Shown here in pieces: positions 20,061-28,890 of a stretch of DNA of 43,097 bases; positions within the stretch are counted from its first letter, which is position 1, and the number at the start of each line of letters is the position of its first letter. A program made the translations under genes and the position numbers. The stretch spans positions 1 through 43,097 of the forward strand of contig CAMDLO010000013.1 of assembly GCA_945901765.1 (NCBI GenBank). The letters are read 5' to 3'. The stretch comes from Cyanobium sp. NIES-981 (GTDB lineage: Bacteria; Cyanobacteriota; Cyanobacteriia; PCC-6307; Cyanobiaceae). The notes beneath the pieces were generated by a model that saw only the letters and a program-made list of their open reading frames with translations, was not told the DNA's origin and made no database searches.

Positions 20061-20699
20061 ATGCTTAATAACCGTCCCCAACCCCCGCTCGCGGGCGGTC
20101 AACGGGTCACCCGTCGCCGCAGTTCGGCGGGCCCGGTTCCCCCGATCCGCCCCCAGCGCCCGCGGGAGCAGCTCAACCGCCCCCTGCGCCCCACCTTTCT
20201 CACTCTGCGGGACCACGGCAAGGTGTATGTGGCCGACCTGCCCAGGCTCTCCGATGGCCAGTTGGCGCATGTGGCCAAGGAAGCCCGGGATGTGCTGGAC
20301 AGCATCACCCGCCGGTTGGCGGAACTCGAATCCCAGCTGCAGTTGAGCACCCCGGAGCAGGACACCCGCATCAGGGCCGCCACCAAGCGCGGTGTGACCG
20401 AGCGCTTCATCCGGGCGATCGAGGAAGAGCAGGAACTGCGTCGCAACAACCCGAAGCTGCGGGAGGCCGCCGATGAATCGGTGGCACGCACGTTTCTGGA
20501 ACTGGCCCGCCACCGGCTGCCCGGCTCCACCTTCGATGCCTTGCTGCAGGAGGCCCTGGCCGCCTGCGGCCCCAGCGCTGGCGATCCGGTGGTGACGGCG
20601 GATGAATCAGGGGGATCTGACGAGTCTGGGCTGGCGGCCGTCGCTCCCCAGCCGCGGGTGATGCCCGTGGTTCTCACGCCCGCTCCTGAGGCCTGCTGA
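20061..20699 (+). CDS. Conserved cyanobacterial protein of unknown function
   Basis: The 212-residue product has a Pro/Arg-rich N-terminus, a central conserved-looking core (RPTFLTLRDHGKVYVADLPRL then a helical, Glu/Arg-rich segment with RRLAELESQLQL), and a low-complexity C-terminus. The core suggests a short beta strand pair followed by a coiled coil. No catalytic motif or membrane segment is visible. The ATG at 20061 is chosen because the upstream 53 codons look non-coding. It faces the aldo/keto reductase gene. Confidence 0.65.
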   Translation: MLNNRPQPPLAGGQRVTRRRSSAGPVPPIRPQRPREQLNRPLRPTFLTLRDHGKVYVADLPRLSDGQLAHVAKEARDVLDSITRRLAELESQLQLSTPEQDTRIRAATKRGVTERFIRAIEEEQELRRNNPKLREAADESVARTFLELARHRLPGSTFDALLQEALAACGPSAGDPVVTADESGGSDESGLAAVAPQPRVMPVVLTPAPEAC

Positions 20700-20720
20700 C
20701 CCCGGCGCCGGACCCTGCGG

Positions 20721-21683
20721 TCAGGCGCTCTGAAAGGGATTGGCCGGCATCCCCCCTGGCACAGCCGCCGCCGTCTGGTCCAGGGCCTGTCGCTCCTCAG
20801 GCGAGAGTTGCCAGCGCAGGGCCGCAGCCGCAACCGCCACCTGGTCAGGCCGGCGCAGCCCGGGAATCGGCATCGCCCCATGGGCCCGACACCAGTTCAA
20901 CGCCACCGCCGCCAGGGGGGCCTGCCGGCCCTGTGCCACCTCGGCCATCAACGCCAGAAGCGGCTCGAGCCCGGGCCCGAGCCGGCCGAACAACCAGCGC
21001 CTGGGGCCGGAGGCGGGCCTGTCGACCAGAGGATCACGGCGGGCCAGCAAACCAAGGGCCAGCGGGCTGTAGGCGATCAGCTCGATACCGAGTTCCCGGC
21101 AGGCTTCGGCCACGCCGCCAGGCCTGAGGGGTTCCCGGCAAAGCAGCGACAACTGCACCTGCAGGCTGCAGATCCGCACCCCACGGCTGTGGAGATACGC
21201 ATGCAGCCAACGCAGACGACGGGGCCCCACATTGGAGAGCCCCAGCTCAGCGATGCGACCGCTGCTCACCTGATCTGCCAGCCCATCCAGGAGGGGCAGT
21301 TCCTGCCAGGGCGCGTAACGACTGGTGCTCCAGTGCAGCTGCACCCGATCGATCCGGCCGCCGAGGCGCTGTTCTGAAGCTGCAACGGCGCGATCGAAGC
21401 CATGGCGCCCCAGCCGCCAGGGGAAGGGGGCGAGCTTGGTGGCCAGGCAGAGACCGGCCCGTTCCTGCGGCGGCAGGGCTAGCGCAAAGCGGCCGAGCAG
21501 CATTTCGCTGCGGCCGTTGTAGCGGCCCGTTCCATAGGAATCAGCCGTATCAAACAGGCCCAGACCCGATGCTGCTGCCTGGCGAAAAGTGGCTTCAAGC
21601 ACGCCGTCAGCAGCTGGCTCGTAACCCCAGAGCAGCTGATTGCCCCAGGCCCAGGTGCCCACGCCGATGCCTGGATGCGCCAT
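20721..21683 (-). CDS. Aldo/keto reductase
   Basis: This 320-residue TIM-barrel NADPH-dependent oxidoreductase shows the family features LGLFDTADSYGTGR (catalytic Asp and Tyr), CLATKLAPFPWR (catalytic Lys), DRVQLHWS (catalytic His), GLSNVGPRRLRWLH and the C-terminal MPIPGLRRPDQV cofactor-binding segment. Substrate is unknown. The ATG at 21683 gives the expected MAHPGIGVGTWAWG start. Related cyanobacterial genes are commonly annotated as aldo/keto reductases without a defined role. Confidence 0.93.
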   Translation of the reverse strand: MAHPGIGVGTWAWGNQLLWGYEPAADGVLEATFRQAAASGLGLFDTADSYGTGRYNGRSEMLLGRFALALPPQERAGLCLATKLAPFPWRLGRHGFDRAVAASEQRLGGRIDRVQLHWSTSRYAPWQELPLLDGLADQVSSGRIAELGLSNVGPRRLRWLHAYLHSRGVRICSLQVQLSLLCREPLRPGGVAEACRELGIELIAYSPLALGLLARRDPLVDRPASGPRRWLFGRLGPGLEPLLALMAEVAQGRQAPLAAVALNWCRAHGAMPIPGLRRPDQVAVAAAALRWQLSPEERQALDQTAAAVPGGMPANPFQSA

Positions 21684-21712
21684 GGTGGAGGTCCGACTCC
21701 TCGGGGGACCAC

Positions 21713-21762
21713 TGTTGCAGCTGACTGTCTCAACCCCTGTTGCAGCTGACTGTCTCAACCCC
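21713..21762. repeat. Perfect 25-bp tandem duplication
   Basis: Two identical adjacent 25-base copies (21713-21737, 21738-21762), each beginning tgttgcagctgactg. The repeat lies between the divergent aldo/keto reductase and zinc-ribbon genes. Confidence 0.95.
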
Positions 21763-21790
21763 CGGATACAGACCCCGCACCGCCCAGGCC

Positions 21791-21964
21791 ATGGTCGCCA
21801 CGCGATTCAGCTCCAGCGAAACTGCACCCGCAGAGCAGGCGCCCACCGATCAGCTCCCTCAGGCTGAGGCGGTGCCAGACCCGGTGCTCTGCCTGCACTG
21901 CGGCCGCACGGCAACCAATGGCATCAGCTGCGAAGGGGCCTGCGTCGCCGACTCGGGCTACTGA
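21791..21964 (+). CDS. Small zinc-ribbon-like protein
   Basis: The 57-residue product has a Ser/Ala/Pro/Glu-rich N-terminus and a C-terminal cysteine cluster CLHCGRTATNGISCEGACVA, four cysteines in a CxxC...CxxxC pattern that could bind one zinc. The sequence resembles a short protein I recall as conserved in picocyanobacteria, whose function I do not know. The ATG at 21791 is the last in-frame start before the conserved part. Confidence 0.65.
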   Translation: MVATRFSSSETAPAEQAPTDQLPQAEAVPDPVLCLHCGRTATNGISCEGACVADSGY

Positions 21965-22002
21965 TCCAGACCGGTTGAAGCCCGCCACGCCAGGATGGGC
22001 TC

Positions 22003-22608
22003 ATGGTTCTGCCCAGCCTGCTACTGCCCAGCGACCGGCCCAGCCACCGGCCCAGCGCTGCTGGCCAGCGGCTCACGCGTCAGGCATGGATCGCGGCCGG
22101 CCTGATCGGCCTCAGCTTGAGTGTGCTGGCAACGGCGAAGGCCGACGGGGCCGGATTCGGACGCTGGGAAAGTCGGCTGCGCCAGTGCAGTCTCGAGGCG
22201 GCCAGCCGACCGGAGCGCAGCTGTGCCCACCTGCGCCTGGAGCAACCGGTGGCCGGACTGCTGAGTGTGCGGTTTGTGGGGCCAGGCAGCCGCGAGCGTC
22301 CCGGCAGCGAGGAGGTGGTGTTCGCCGGCGATCTGCACGCCCTCCAGCCTCCACTGAGCTGCGACGCCGAAGGCCGCTGCCAGGCACCCCGCACACCACT
22401 GCGGGTGCGGGTGCGGATGGTGGCCTGGGCCGGCTTTGACGACCGGGGGCTGGTGGAGACCCTGCCTCAGTCCCGACTGGCCCAGGGAGAATGTCTGATT
22501 GAGCGCATGCAGGTGCGCTGTGACGCCGACCTCAAAGGCGGCTCGACCACCGGCGGAGCACCCACTGGCCCGCGTCGCTGGACAGCTCAGGGCCAACTGC
22601 CGCCGTGA
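22003..22608 (+). CDS. Conserved hypothetical exported protein
   Basis: This 201-residue protein has an N-terminal hydrophobic segment (AWIAAGLIGLSLSVLATA, about residues 28-45) preceded by Arg, consistent with a signal peptide or anchor. The mature part is rich in beta-type sequence and has four cysteines in two likely pairs (QCSLEAASRPERSCAHL; SCDAEGRC), suggesting disulfides in the periplasm. No family is recognised. A start at 22003 is taken from the frame. Confidence 0.6.
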   Translation: MVLPSLLLPSDRPSHRPSAAGQRLTRQAWIAAGLIGLSLSVLATAKADGAGFGRWESRLRQCSLEAASRPERSCAHLRLEQPVAGLLSVRFVGPGSRERPGSEEVVFAGDLHALQPPLSCDAEGRCQAPRTPLRVRVRMVAWAGFDDRGLVETLPQSRLAQGECLIERMQVRCDADLKGGSTTGGAPTGPRRWTAQGQLPP

Positions 22609-22736
22609 ACAGGAACCGCTACCCCAGCCCCCACCCGAATGAGGGATGGTCTTGCGATCCGGCCGGACGCCGGCAGGCCGAGGCTCTGCAGCAGCGGCAG
22701 AGCAACTGCCCCCCAAGATGCCAGATCGAACAACCG

Positions 22737-22784
22737 CGAAGGTGGCAATTCAATCTTCTGCGAAGGTGGCAGCTCAACCCTCTG
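22737..22784. repeat. Degenerate 24-bp tandem repeats resembling the adjacent tRNA-Cys 3' end
   Basis: Two 24-base copies (22737-22760, 22761-22784) begin cgaaggtggca and end ctg. They run into the 3' end of tRNA-Cys, whose sequence aaaggcggcacccag looks like a third copy. Weaker related sequence may lie at 22690-22736. Confidence 0.75.
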
Positions 22785-22787
22785 CAA

Positions 22788-22858
22788 AGGCGGCACCCAG
22801 ATTCGAACTGGGGGTAAAGGATTTGCAATCCTCTGCCTTACCACTTGGCCATGCCGCC
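22788..22858 (-). tRNA. tRNA-Cys (GCA)
   Basis: The minus strand folds as a 71-nt tRNA: acceptor GGCGGCA/TGCCGCC, D-arm AAGTGGT, anticodon stem AGGAT/ATCCT with anticodon GCA (22824-22826), and T-arm with TTCGAAT. No CCA is encoded. Confidence 0.95.
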
Positions 22859-22906
22859 GGCTGGGAGCAAACTCCCGCTGAGCGGATCGTATCAGTCAGC
22901 CACCGG

Positions 22907-24181
22907 ATGCCGGATCGCCTGCTGGTGCTGAGCAACGGCCACGGCGAAGATCTGATCGCCCTGCGGGTGATCGAAGCCCTGCGGCGTCTGAGGCCAGGGC
23001 TACGGGTCGCAGCGCTGCCACTGGTGGGGGAAGGCCACGCCTACGGAGCAGCCGCCAGGCAGGGCGCAGTGGAGCTGATGGGCCCCCGCCTGCACCTGCC
23101 GAGCGGCGGCTTCAGCAACCAGAGCCTGCGAGGCCTGCTGCGGGATGTGGCGGCGGGGTTGCCGCAGCAGAGCTGGCAACAATGGCGCCTGGTGCGCCGC
23201 TGGGGCGGCGCAGGGTGGCCGATCCTGGCCGTGGGCGATCTGCTGCCGCTGGCTCTGGCCTGGAGCGGGGGAGGCCCCTATGGCTTTCTCGGCACTCCGA
23301 AAAGCGATTACACCTGGACGACTCCACCTCCTCCGGGCTGGGGCAGCACCGCGCTGGCGGATGCCTACCACCGCTGCAAAGGCAGTGAATGGGACCCCTG
23401 GGAATGGGGTCTGATGGGGGCTGAACGCTGCCGGCTTGTCGCCATGCGCGACCGCCTGACAGCCCGGGGCCTGCGCCGACGCCAGGTGGCAGCCCTGGCA
23501 GCCGGCAACCCGATGGCGGATGGGTTCGGGCCGGCGGTCATGCCGGCTGACCTGAGCGACCGGCGGCGACTGCTGCTGCTGCCAGGCAGCCGCATGCCCG
23601 AGGCGCTGCAGAATGCCCGGCGCCTGCTGGCCGGGCTGGTTGCCGCAGGACTGGACGAACCCACAACTGTGCTGCTGGCCTGCGGTCACCAGCCCGACCT
23701 CACCTGCTGGCAGCGCCTGCTGAGCGACTGTGAGCAGCCGGCGTTGCCGCTCACCGCCGCGGCTGCACGGCTGGGGGCGGCGGCCCGCTGGGGCAGCGGC
23801 CCCCTGGAGCTGCTGTATGGAACGGGCTGTTTTGAGCGCTGGGCCGGCTGGGCCGAAGTGGCTCTGGCCACCGCCGGCACCGCCACCGAACAGGTGGCCG
23901 GGCTGGGGGTTCCAGCCCTGTCGCTGCCAGGGGCCGGGCCCCAGTTCACCGCAGGCTTCGCCCGGCGCCAGAGCCGGCTGCTGGGCGGCGCCGTGCAGCC
24001 CTGCCACGACCCCGTCGAGCTGGGATGGCGCCTGCGTCAGCTGCTGGCGGATCGAACCCACCGGCTGAAGTTGGGCGACCAGGGGCGGCGACGGCTCGGC
24101 CCGCCCGGTGGCAGCGAACGCCTGGCGAGGCATGTGGTGCGCACACTGCTCGCCAGAGCCGACGAACCCGATTGGGGATGA
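22907..24181 (+). CDS. Lipid-A-disaccharide synthase-related glycosyltransferase-like protein
   Basis: The 424-residue product begins MPDRLLVLSNGHGEDLIALR and has the two-domain glycosyltransferase pattern of an LpxB-related cyanobacterial family (LLLLPGSRMPEALQNARRLL as the start of the second domain, and TAGTATEQVAGLGVPALSLPG, a nucleotide-sugar-site-like segment). It is distinct from true LpxB, and its function is unknown. The ATG at 22907 follows directly after the tRNA-Cys; the longer frame runs through the tRNA and is rejected. Confidence 0.85.
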   Translation: MPDRLLVLSNGHGEDLIALRVIEALRRLRPGLRVAALPLVGEGHAYGAAARQGAVELMGPRLHLPSGGFSNQSLRGLLRDVAAGLPQQSWQQWRLVRRWGGAGWPILAVGDLLPLALAWSGGGPYGFLGTPKSDYTWTTPPPPGWGSTALADAYHRCKGSEWDPWEWGLMGAERCRLVAMRDRLTARGLRRRQVAALAAGNPMADGFGPAVMPADLSDRRRLLLLPGSRMPEALQNARRLLAGLVAAGLDEPTTVLLACGHQPDLTCWQRLLSDCEQPALPLTAAAARLGAAARWGSGPLELLYGTGCFERWAGWAEVALATAGTATEQVAGLGVPALSLPGAGPQFTAGFARRQSRLLGGAVQPCHDPVELGWRLRQLLADRTHRLKLGDQGRRRLGPPGGSERLARHVVRTLLARADEPDWG

Positions 24182-24209
24182 TGGCTGTCCACGCTGCACA
24201 GCCCCACCC

Positions 24210-24467
24210 ATGGCAGGCCTCTCGGATCGCGACTACAGCGCCGCCTGCGCTCGACTGGCCAGCGCCATGGGGGTGAGCCTGGCGGCGGCCCGTCGGCGGG
24301 TGGACATCAAGGCCGCCCAGGCGGGCCTGCGCGACACGACAGCCAAGATTGCCCTGGCAACGGAACTGCTCGCCGGCGCCGAAGTGGATCGCAGCAGCAA
24401 TCAGGCGCTGCTCACCAGCCTGCTGGAAGCCACCGCCGCCGACGCGAACTTCATGACCGAAGACTGA
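24210..24467 (+). CDS. Conserved small cyanobacterial protein of unknown function
   Basis: The 85-residue product MAGLSDRDYSAACARLASAM... is almost entirely helical and charged, with no cysteine pair and no membrane segment. The ATG at 24210 is preferred to one at 24180 because the sequence becomes protein-like there. It lies 28 bases after the LpxB-related gene on the same strand and faces the exonuclease gene, so it is probably co-transcribed with the former. I do not recognise a family. Confidence 0.65.
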   Translation: MAGLSDRDYSAACARLASAMGVSLAAARRRVDIKAAQAGLRDTTAKIALATELLAGAEVDRSSNQALLTSLLEATAADANFMTED

Positions 24468-24479
24468 GCCGCCCAGACA

Positions 24480-25154
24480 TCAGCGGGTGCCACCACTGGA
24501 GTGCTCGAACAGCAGGTGGAAACGCTGCCGATCAAGGTCAGCCATCACCGGCAGGCAGCCAAAGCAGCGTTGGGCCAGTTCCCAGCGGTCCTCGCGTTTC
24601 AGCATCTGCTCAAGGCGGTCACGGGCCGCCAGCAGATAGCGCACATCTCCCGCCGCATAGGTGAGCTGGGCCTCGCTGAGATCCTCCACCCGACCCCAGT
24701 CGGAGCTCTGGGCCTGCTTGTCGAGCTCCACGCCGACCAGCTCCTGCACCACCTCCTTGAGCCCATGCTTGGGGCTGTAGGTGCGGGCCAGGCGACTGGC
24801 CACTTTGGTGCAGAAGATCGGTTGGACCGTAATGCCCAGATTCTCCGCCAGGGCCGCCACATCAAAGCGGGCGAAGTGGAACACCTTTTCAATGGTGCCG
24901 CTCTCCATCAAGGCCTGCAGATGCGGGGCCTCGCTCTGACCGCGGCCCAGCCGGATGCAGCAGACGTTGTCGTGGTCGTCGCAGATCTGCACCAGACAGA
25001 GCCGGTCGCGGCCATGGATCAGCCCCATCGCCTCGGTATCCACAGCCAGGGCCCGTGCCCCGGCATAGAGCGTCGCCCACTCGGCATCAAGGTCACCGTC
25101 GAACACCGCGAAGCGGGCTGGGGGGGGCAGATGGCTGGTGGGTGTGGCGGTCAT
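24480..25154 (-). CDS. RNase D-like 3'-5' exonuclease
   Basis: This 224-residue DEDD-family exonuclease shows ALAVDTEAMGL (Asp, Glu), KVFHFARFDVAAL (Asp) and YAAGDVRYLL (Tyr, Asp) as the four metal-binding acids. It lacks the HRDC domains of full RNase D, so it is a short bacterial type acting on tRNA or small RNA 3' ends. The ATG at 25154 precedes a short Pro-rich leader. It is divergent from the CCB-like gene. Confidence 0.9.
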   Translation of the reverse strand: MTATPTSHLPPPARFAVFDGDLDAEWATLYAGARALAVDTEAMGLIHGRDRLCLVQICDDHDNVCCIRLGRGQSEAPHLQALMESGTIEKVFHFARFDVAALAENLGITVQPIFCTKVASRLARTYSPKHGLKEVVQELVGVELDKQAQSSDWGRVEDLSEAQLTYAAGDVRYLLAARDRLEQMLKREDRWELAQRCFGCLPVMADLDRQRFHLLFEHSSGGTR

Positions 25155-25248
25155 GCGGTCGTCAGGAACAGGTGGGGCCGACCCCATGCTGACAACCCGA
25201 GCGTCCAGCGCTTCACGGCAGGCAGCCGCAGCAGGGCAGAATCAGCAG

Positions 25249-25800
25249 ATGGCGTCTACCGGCTCCACCCTGCTGCTCACGCTGCTGCTGGCCGTGGGGC
25301 TGGTGTTCTTTCTGCGCGCCGCCAGCAAGGACCGCACCACCACAGTGGAGGTGCGCAGCTCGAAACCGGCCCTTGAAGTGCTGCCGGCCCTGATCGGCTG
25401 GCTGGAACAGCGCGGCTGGCAGGCCGCCGGCGGCGATCCGGAGCGGCGCCATCTGATTTATCGCGCCCCGGTCGCCTCCAGCCCAGCCCTGGCGGTGCTG
25501 CTGTCGCTGCTGGGCAGCATCGGCGCAGCCTGCCTGGGGCTGGTGCTGCGGCAACTCTGGCCGCTGTTGGGCTGGTGGCCCCTGCTGCTGGCCATGGGTG
25601 GTCCCCTGGCTGGGGTGCTCTACCGCCGCAGGGCCCAGCGGGAGGAGGCTCTGGAAGTGCGGTTGGTGAGCCATGACACCGCCACCGGCAGCGCCCTGAG
25701 GCTGCGCGCCCACCGCGACGAACTGATCGCCCTGGAGCTGGACCTGGGTCCCCGGCTCGGGCTGTTCAGTGACACCAACCTGCTCAGCTCACCGATCTGA
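25249..25800 (+). CDS. Cofactor-assembly (CCB-like) membrane protein
   Basis: The 183-residue protein has an N-terminal membrane helix (TLLLTLLLAVGLVFFLRAAS, about 7-26), a soluble stretch with ALIGWLEQRGWQAAGGD, a second hydrophobic block with one or two helices (about 84-122), and a beta-rich soluble C-terminus ending in LLSSPI. This layout resembles cyanobacterial proteins annotated as cofactor assembly of complex C subunit B, which help attach heme c(i) to cytochrome b6. The assignment is from pattern memory and moderate. The ATG at 25249 gives the hydrophobic start. Confidence 0.6.
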   Translation: MASTGSTLLLTLLLAVGLVFFLRAASKDRTTTVEVRSSKPALEVLPALIGWLEQRGWQAAGGDPERRHLIYRAPVASSPALAVLLSLLGSIGAACLGLVLRQLWPLLGWWPLLLAMGGPLAGVLYRRRAQREEALEVRLVSHDTATGSALRLRAHRDELIALELDLGPRLGLFSDTNLLSSPI

Positions 25801-25805
25801 CTGCC

Positions 25806-26657
25806 ATGGCTCCCCGTCGACGCTGGCTGGCCGTTCTGGCCGTTCTGTGCCTCGGTCTGGGCCACGCCGCCGCGGCCCAGGCCCCGGAATGGCCTGATCC
25901 CGATCCCCTCACCGGCCCGCGCAGCCGCCTGAGCGCTCGCAAGGACTGGCTCGGCAGCCGGCAAGTGCCGTCGGACACCGACATCCTGGTGCTGGCGGGC
26001 CATGCCGATTCCCAGGGCATTCCGGGAGCGGGGACCAGCGGGGAAGCGGTGGACCTGCAGGGAGCGGCGCCGATGACGAATGGCCTCCGCGATGAACTGC
26101 ACTGGAATCTGCTGACCGCCCAGGCCGTGGTCAACCTCGGCCGGGAGCGCGGTCTGCGGATCCGCCTCTACGACCCGGGGCTGCGCACCATCGCCGATGC
26201 GGATGATCCACGCACCAACTGGAGTGTGGGCAGGGCCCACGCGGCAGCCGGCGGCTATGCCCTGGAGATCCATTACGACGCCTACGGCCCGGACGGCGTG
26301 GGGTCCGGGCTGATCCCTCCCCTGCATCGCCCCCCCAGCCGCCTGGACGAAAGCCTCGCCCAGGCCTTCGGCGCCTACCCCCTGCAATACCGCGAGGGGC
26401 TTGGGGCCCCGCGCCGCGGCATTGCCATTCTGGAGATCGGCAAGCTGGAAGGGCCACTGGAAGCAGCCCTGCGCGACCCCCTGCGCAGCCAGGTCACGAT
26501 CGCTGCGATCGCTGAGCGGGTGATAGTTGCGCTCGAGCAGGGCCTGGGCCGCGGCGCCCCGGGTCAGGCGCCTCTTGCCACCAACGCGGGCGTCGACCCG
26601 ACCCTCAGCCCACGGCCTGATGGGGAGCGCAGCGCTCCACCAGCGTGGCGTCGCTGA
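25806..26657 (+). CDS. Exported N-acetylmuramoyl-L-alanine amidase-like protein
   Basis: The 283-residue product has a signal peptide ([20 protein letters not shown]). Zinc-ligand-like residues of an Amidase_3 fold are visible: [14 protein letters not shown] (His), [13 protein letters not shown] (Glu), [10 protein letters not shown] (His), and a C-terminal [10 protein letters not shown] with the catalytic-type Glu. This implies peptidoglycan stem-peptide cleavage in the periplasm. The core is shorter and more divergent than AmiC. It follows the CCB-like gene by five bases; its last 53 bases overlap hemF on the other strand. Confidence 0.65.
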   Translation: MAPRRRWLAVLAVLCLGLGHAAAAQAPEWPDPDPLTGPRSRLSARKDWLGSRQVPSDTDILVLAGHADSQGIPGAGTSGEAVDLQGAAPMTNGLRDELHWNLLTAQAVVNLGRERGLRIRLYDPGLRTIADADDPRTNWSVGRAHAAAGGYALEIHYDAYGPDGVGSGLIPPLHRPPSRLDESLAQAFGAYPLQYREGLGAPRRGIAILEIGKLEGPLEAALRDPLRSQVTIAAIAERVIVALEQGLGRGAPGQAPLATNAGVDPTLSPRPDGERSAPPAWRR

Positions 26658-27651
26658 GCCAGGCCTGGGGCCGGGTGAACAGCTCGGTGAGCAGGGCCTC
26701 GCGGCTGCCGGGCTCGGCCTGGTAGCCGTATTCCCAGCGCACCAGCGGCGGCAGCGACATCAGGATCGACTCGGTGCGGCCGTTGGTCTGCAGGCCGAAG
26801 ATCGTGCCGCGGTCGAACACCAGGTTGAACTCCACGTAGCGGCCGCGGCGGTAGAGCTGGAACTGGCGCTCCCGCTCGCCGTAGGCGGTGTGCTGACGCC
26901 TCTCGGCGATCGGCACATAGCTGGGCAGAAAGGCGGCGCCGCAGGCGGATGCCAGCTGGAAGAGCTGCTCCCAGCCCTGGCCGATCGGGCCGATGCGATC
27001 GCTTTCCACGGCCGCCGGGCCGCCTGGGGTCTGCCCTTTGTAGAGCACGCCACCGGGATCCTGATAGTCGTAGAAGATGCCACCAACGCCCCGGGTTTCA
27101 TCCCGGTGCTTGAGGTAGAAGTACTCGTCGCACCAGGGCTTGAACACCTGGTAATAGGCCGGATTGACGCTGTCGCAGGCTCCCTTGAGGGTGCGATGGA
27201 AGTGCTGGGCGTCCTCCAGGAAGGGGTAATAGGGCGTGAGGTCGGCGCCGCCGCCGAACCACCACACCGGTCCCGCCTCGAAATAGCGGTAATTGAGGTG
27301 AACGGTGGGGATGTAGGGGTTGCGGGGGTGGAGCACCATCGAGGTGCCGGTGGCGAACCAGCGGTGCCCCTTGGCTTCGGGGCGCTGGTTGAGGATGGAG
27401 GGGGGTAGCTCACTGCCCTCGACCTCGGAGAAATTCACGCCGCCCTGCTCGAACACACGGCCGGCCTTCATCACCCGCGAGCGACCGCCGCCCCCCTCCG
27501 GGCGCTCCCAGCTCTCCTCGGCGAAGCGACCGTCACCGTCGAGCTGCTCCAGGCCAGCGCAGATTGAATCCTGCAGCCCCATCAGCAGGGCCTTGGCCCG
27601 CTGGCGGGAATCGCTGGGGGGAGCCTCGAGGGCCTGGAGCATCGGTGCCAC
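26605..27651 (-). CDS. hemF: Oxygen-dependent coproporphyrinogen III oxidase HemF
   Basis: It converts coproporphyrinogen III to protoporphyrinogen IX with O2 in heme and chlorophyll synthesis. The 348 residues match the family. Motifs include [51 protein letters not shown] (signature) and [18 protein letters not shown] near the C-terminus. It is divergent from the Mrp gene with 131 bases between. It is the second heme-pathway gene in the window, but about 18 kb from hemH. Confidence 0.95.
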   Translation of the reverse strand: MAPMLQALEAPPSDSRQRAKALLMGLQDSICAGLEQLDGDGRFAEESWERPEGGGGRSRVMKAGRVFEQGGVNFSEVEGSELPPSILNQRPEAKGHRWFATGTSMVLHPRNPYIPTVHLNYRYFEAGPVWWFGGGADLTPYYPFLEDAQHFHRTLKGACDSVNPAYYQVFKPWCDEYFYLKHRDETRGVGGIFYDYQDPGGVLYKGQTPGGPAAVESDRIGPIGQGWEQLFQLASACGAAFLPSYVPIAERRQHTAYGERERQFQLYRRGRYVEFNLVFDRGTIFGLQTNGRTESILMSLPPLVRWEYGYQAEPGSREALLTELFTRPQAWLSDATLVERCAPHQAVG

Positions 27652-27782
27652 GCCCTGCGGGCGTCAGGAAATCCCCCACACCTTTTCAGGCGACCTGGCC
27701 CCTCCACAAGCGATCGAGAGGCTCTGTCACGCCAGCCGGACCAGCGAGCCTCCTTAGGATCGCCAGCGATTGCACGGCATGG

Positions 27783-28886
27783 ATGACATCCCTGGAACAG
27801 GCGAGCGAAGCTCTGGGCCGTCTCAGGGATGCCGGCAGCGGCCGCAGCCTGATCGAACTGGGCTGGATCCAACAGCAGCGGCTGCAGGGAGATCGGCTCG
27901 TGTTCCGCCTCAGCCTGCCCGCCTTCGCCCAGAGCCAGCAGGGCCGGATCGCGGCTGAAGCCCGGGAAGCCGCCCTCGCACTGGAAGGGATCAACGACGT
28001 GCAGATCGAGGTCGGACAGGCCGCCCCCCACCAGGGCGCCCCGATCGGGGCCGCCGGCCACGGCCCGGCCGCTGGTCCCGGCGGGCAGCTGCCGGCCTGC
28101 CAACCGGTCCCGGGAGTGAAGCAGGTGATCGCTGTGAGCAGCGGCAAGGGTGGTGTCGGCAAGAGCACCGTGGCGGTGAACCTGGCCTGTGCCCTGGCCC
28201 GCCGCGGTCTGCGGGTGGGCCTGCTGGATGCCGACATCTACGGCCCGAACGCCCCCACCATGCTGGGGGTGGCCGACCGCACCCCGGAGGTCCGCGGCGA
28301 GGGGAGCAGCCAGATGCTCACGCCGATCGAAAGCTGCGGCATCGCCATGGTGTCGATGGGGCTGCTGATCGACGCCAACCAACCGGTGATCTGGCGCGGG
28401 CCGATGCTCAACGGCATCATCCGCCAGTTTCTGTATCAGGTGGACTGGGGCGAGCGCGACGTGCTGGTGGTGGACCTGCCCCCCGGTACCGGCGATGCCC
28501 AGCTCACCCTGGCCCAGGCCGTGCCCATGGCGGGAGTGGTGGTGGTCACCACGCCCCAGCAGGTGTCCCTGGCCGACGCCCGCCGCGGCCTGGCGATGTT
28601 CCTGCAGATGGGTGTGCCGGTGCTGGGAGTGGTGGAGAACATGAGTGCCTTCATCCCCCCTGACGCCCCGGAGAAGCGCTACGCGATCTTCGGCAGCGGC
28701 GGCGGCGCCAGCCTGGCCGCAGAAGCCGGAGTGCCCCTGCTGGCCGAGCTGCCGCTGGAGCTGCCGGTGCGCGAAGGGGGCGACAGCGGCCATCCCGTGG
28801 TGCTGTCGGCCCCTGACTCAGCAACGGCCCAAGCCTTCATCGCCCTGGCCGATCGCCTGGTCAGCACTGCAACGGTGCCGGCCTGA
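27783..28886 (+). CDS. Mrp/ApbC-family P-loop ATPase, Fe-S carrier type
   Basis: The 367-residue product has an N-terminal MIP18/DUF59 domain (about 1-100: GRSLIELGWIQQQRLQGDRL) and a ParA/MinD-like ATPase domain from VIAVSSGKGGVGKSTVAVNL (deviant Walker A), with DVLVVDLPPGTGDAQLT as Walker B. Bacterial Mrp proteins bind and transfer Fe-S clusters, but the CxxC of typical members is absent; VVENMSAFIPPD is found at that position, as in other cyanobacterial forms. The ATG at 27783 starts the conserved part. rodA follows at once. Confidence 0.9.
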   Translation: MTSLEQASEALGRLRDAGSGRSLIELGWIQQQRLQGDRLVFRLSLPAFAQSQQGRIAAEAREAALALEGINDVQIEVGQAAPHQGAPIGAAGHGPAAGPGGQLPACQPVPGVKQVIAVSSGKGGVGKSTVAVNLACALARRGLRVGLLDADIYGPNAPTMLGVADRTPEVRGEGSSQMLTPIESCGIAMVSMGLLIDANQPVIWRGPMLNGIIRQFLYQVDWGERDVLVVDLPPGTGDAQLTLAQAVPMAGVVVVTTPQQVSLADARRGLAMFLQMGVPVLGVVENMSAFIPPDAPEKRYAIFGSGGGASLAAEAGVPLLAELPLELPVREGGDSGHPVVLSAPDSATAQAFIALADRLVSTATVPA

Positions 28887-28890
28887 GCCG

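Noticed and set aside
27582-28793. Long minus-strand open frame opposite the Mrp-type ATPase gene
   Set aside because: His/Gln/Gly-rich shadow of a gene with clear Walker motifs.
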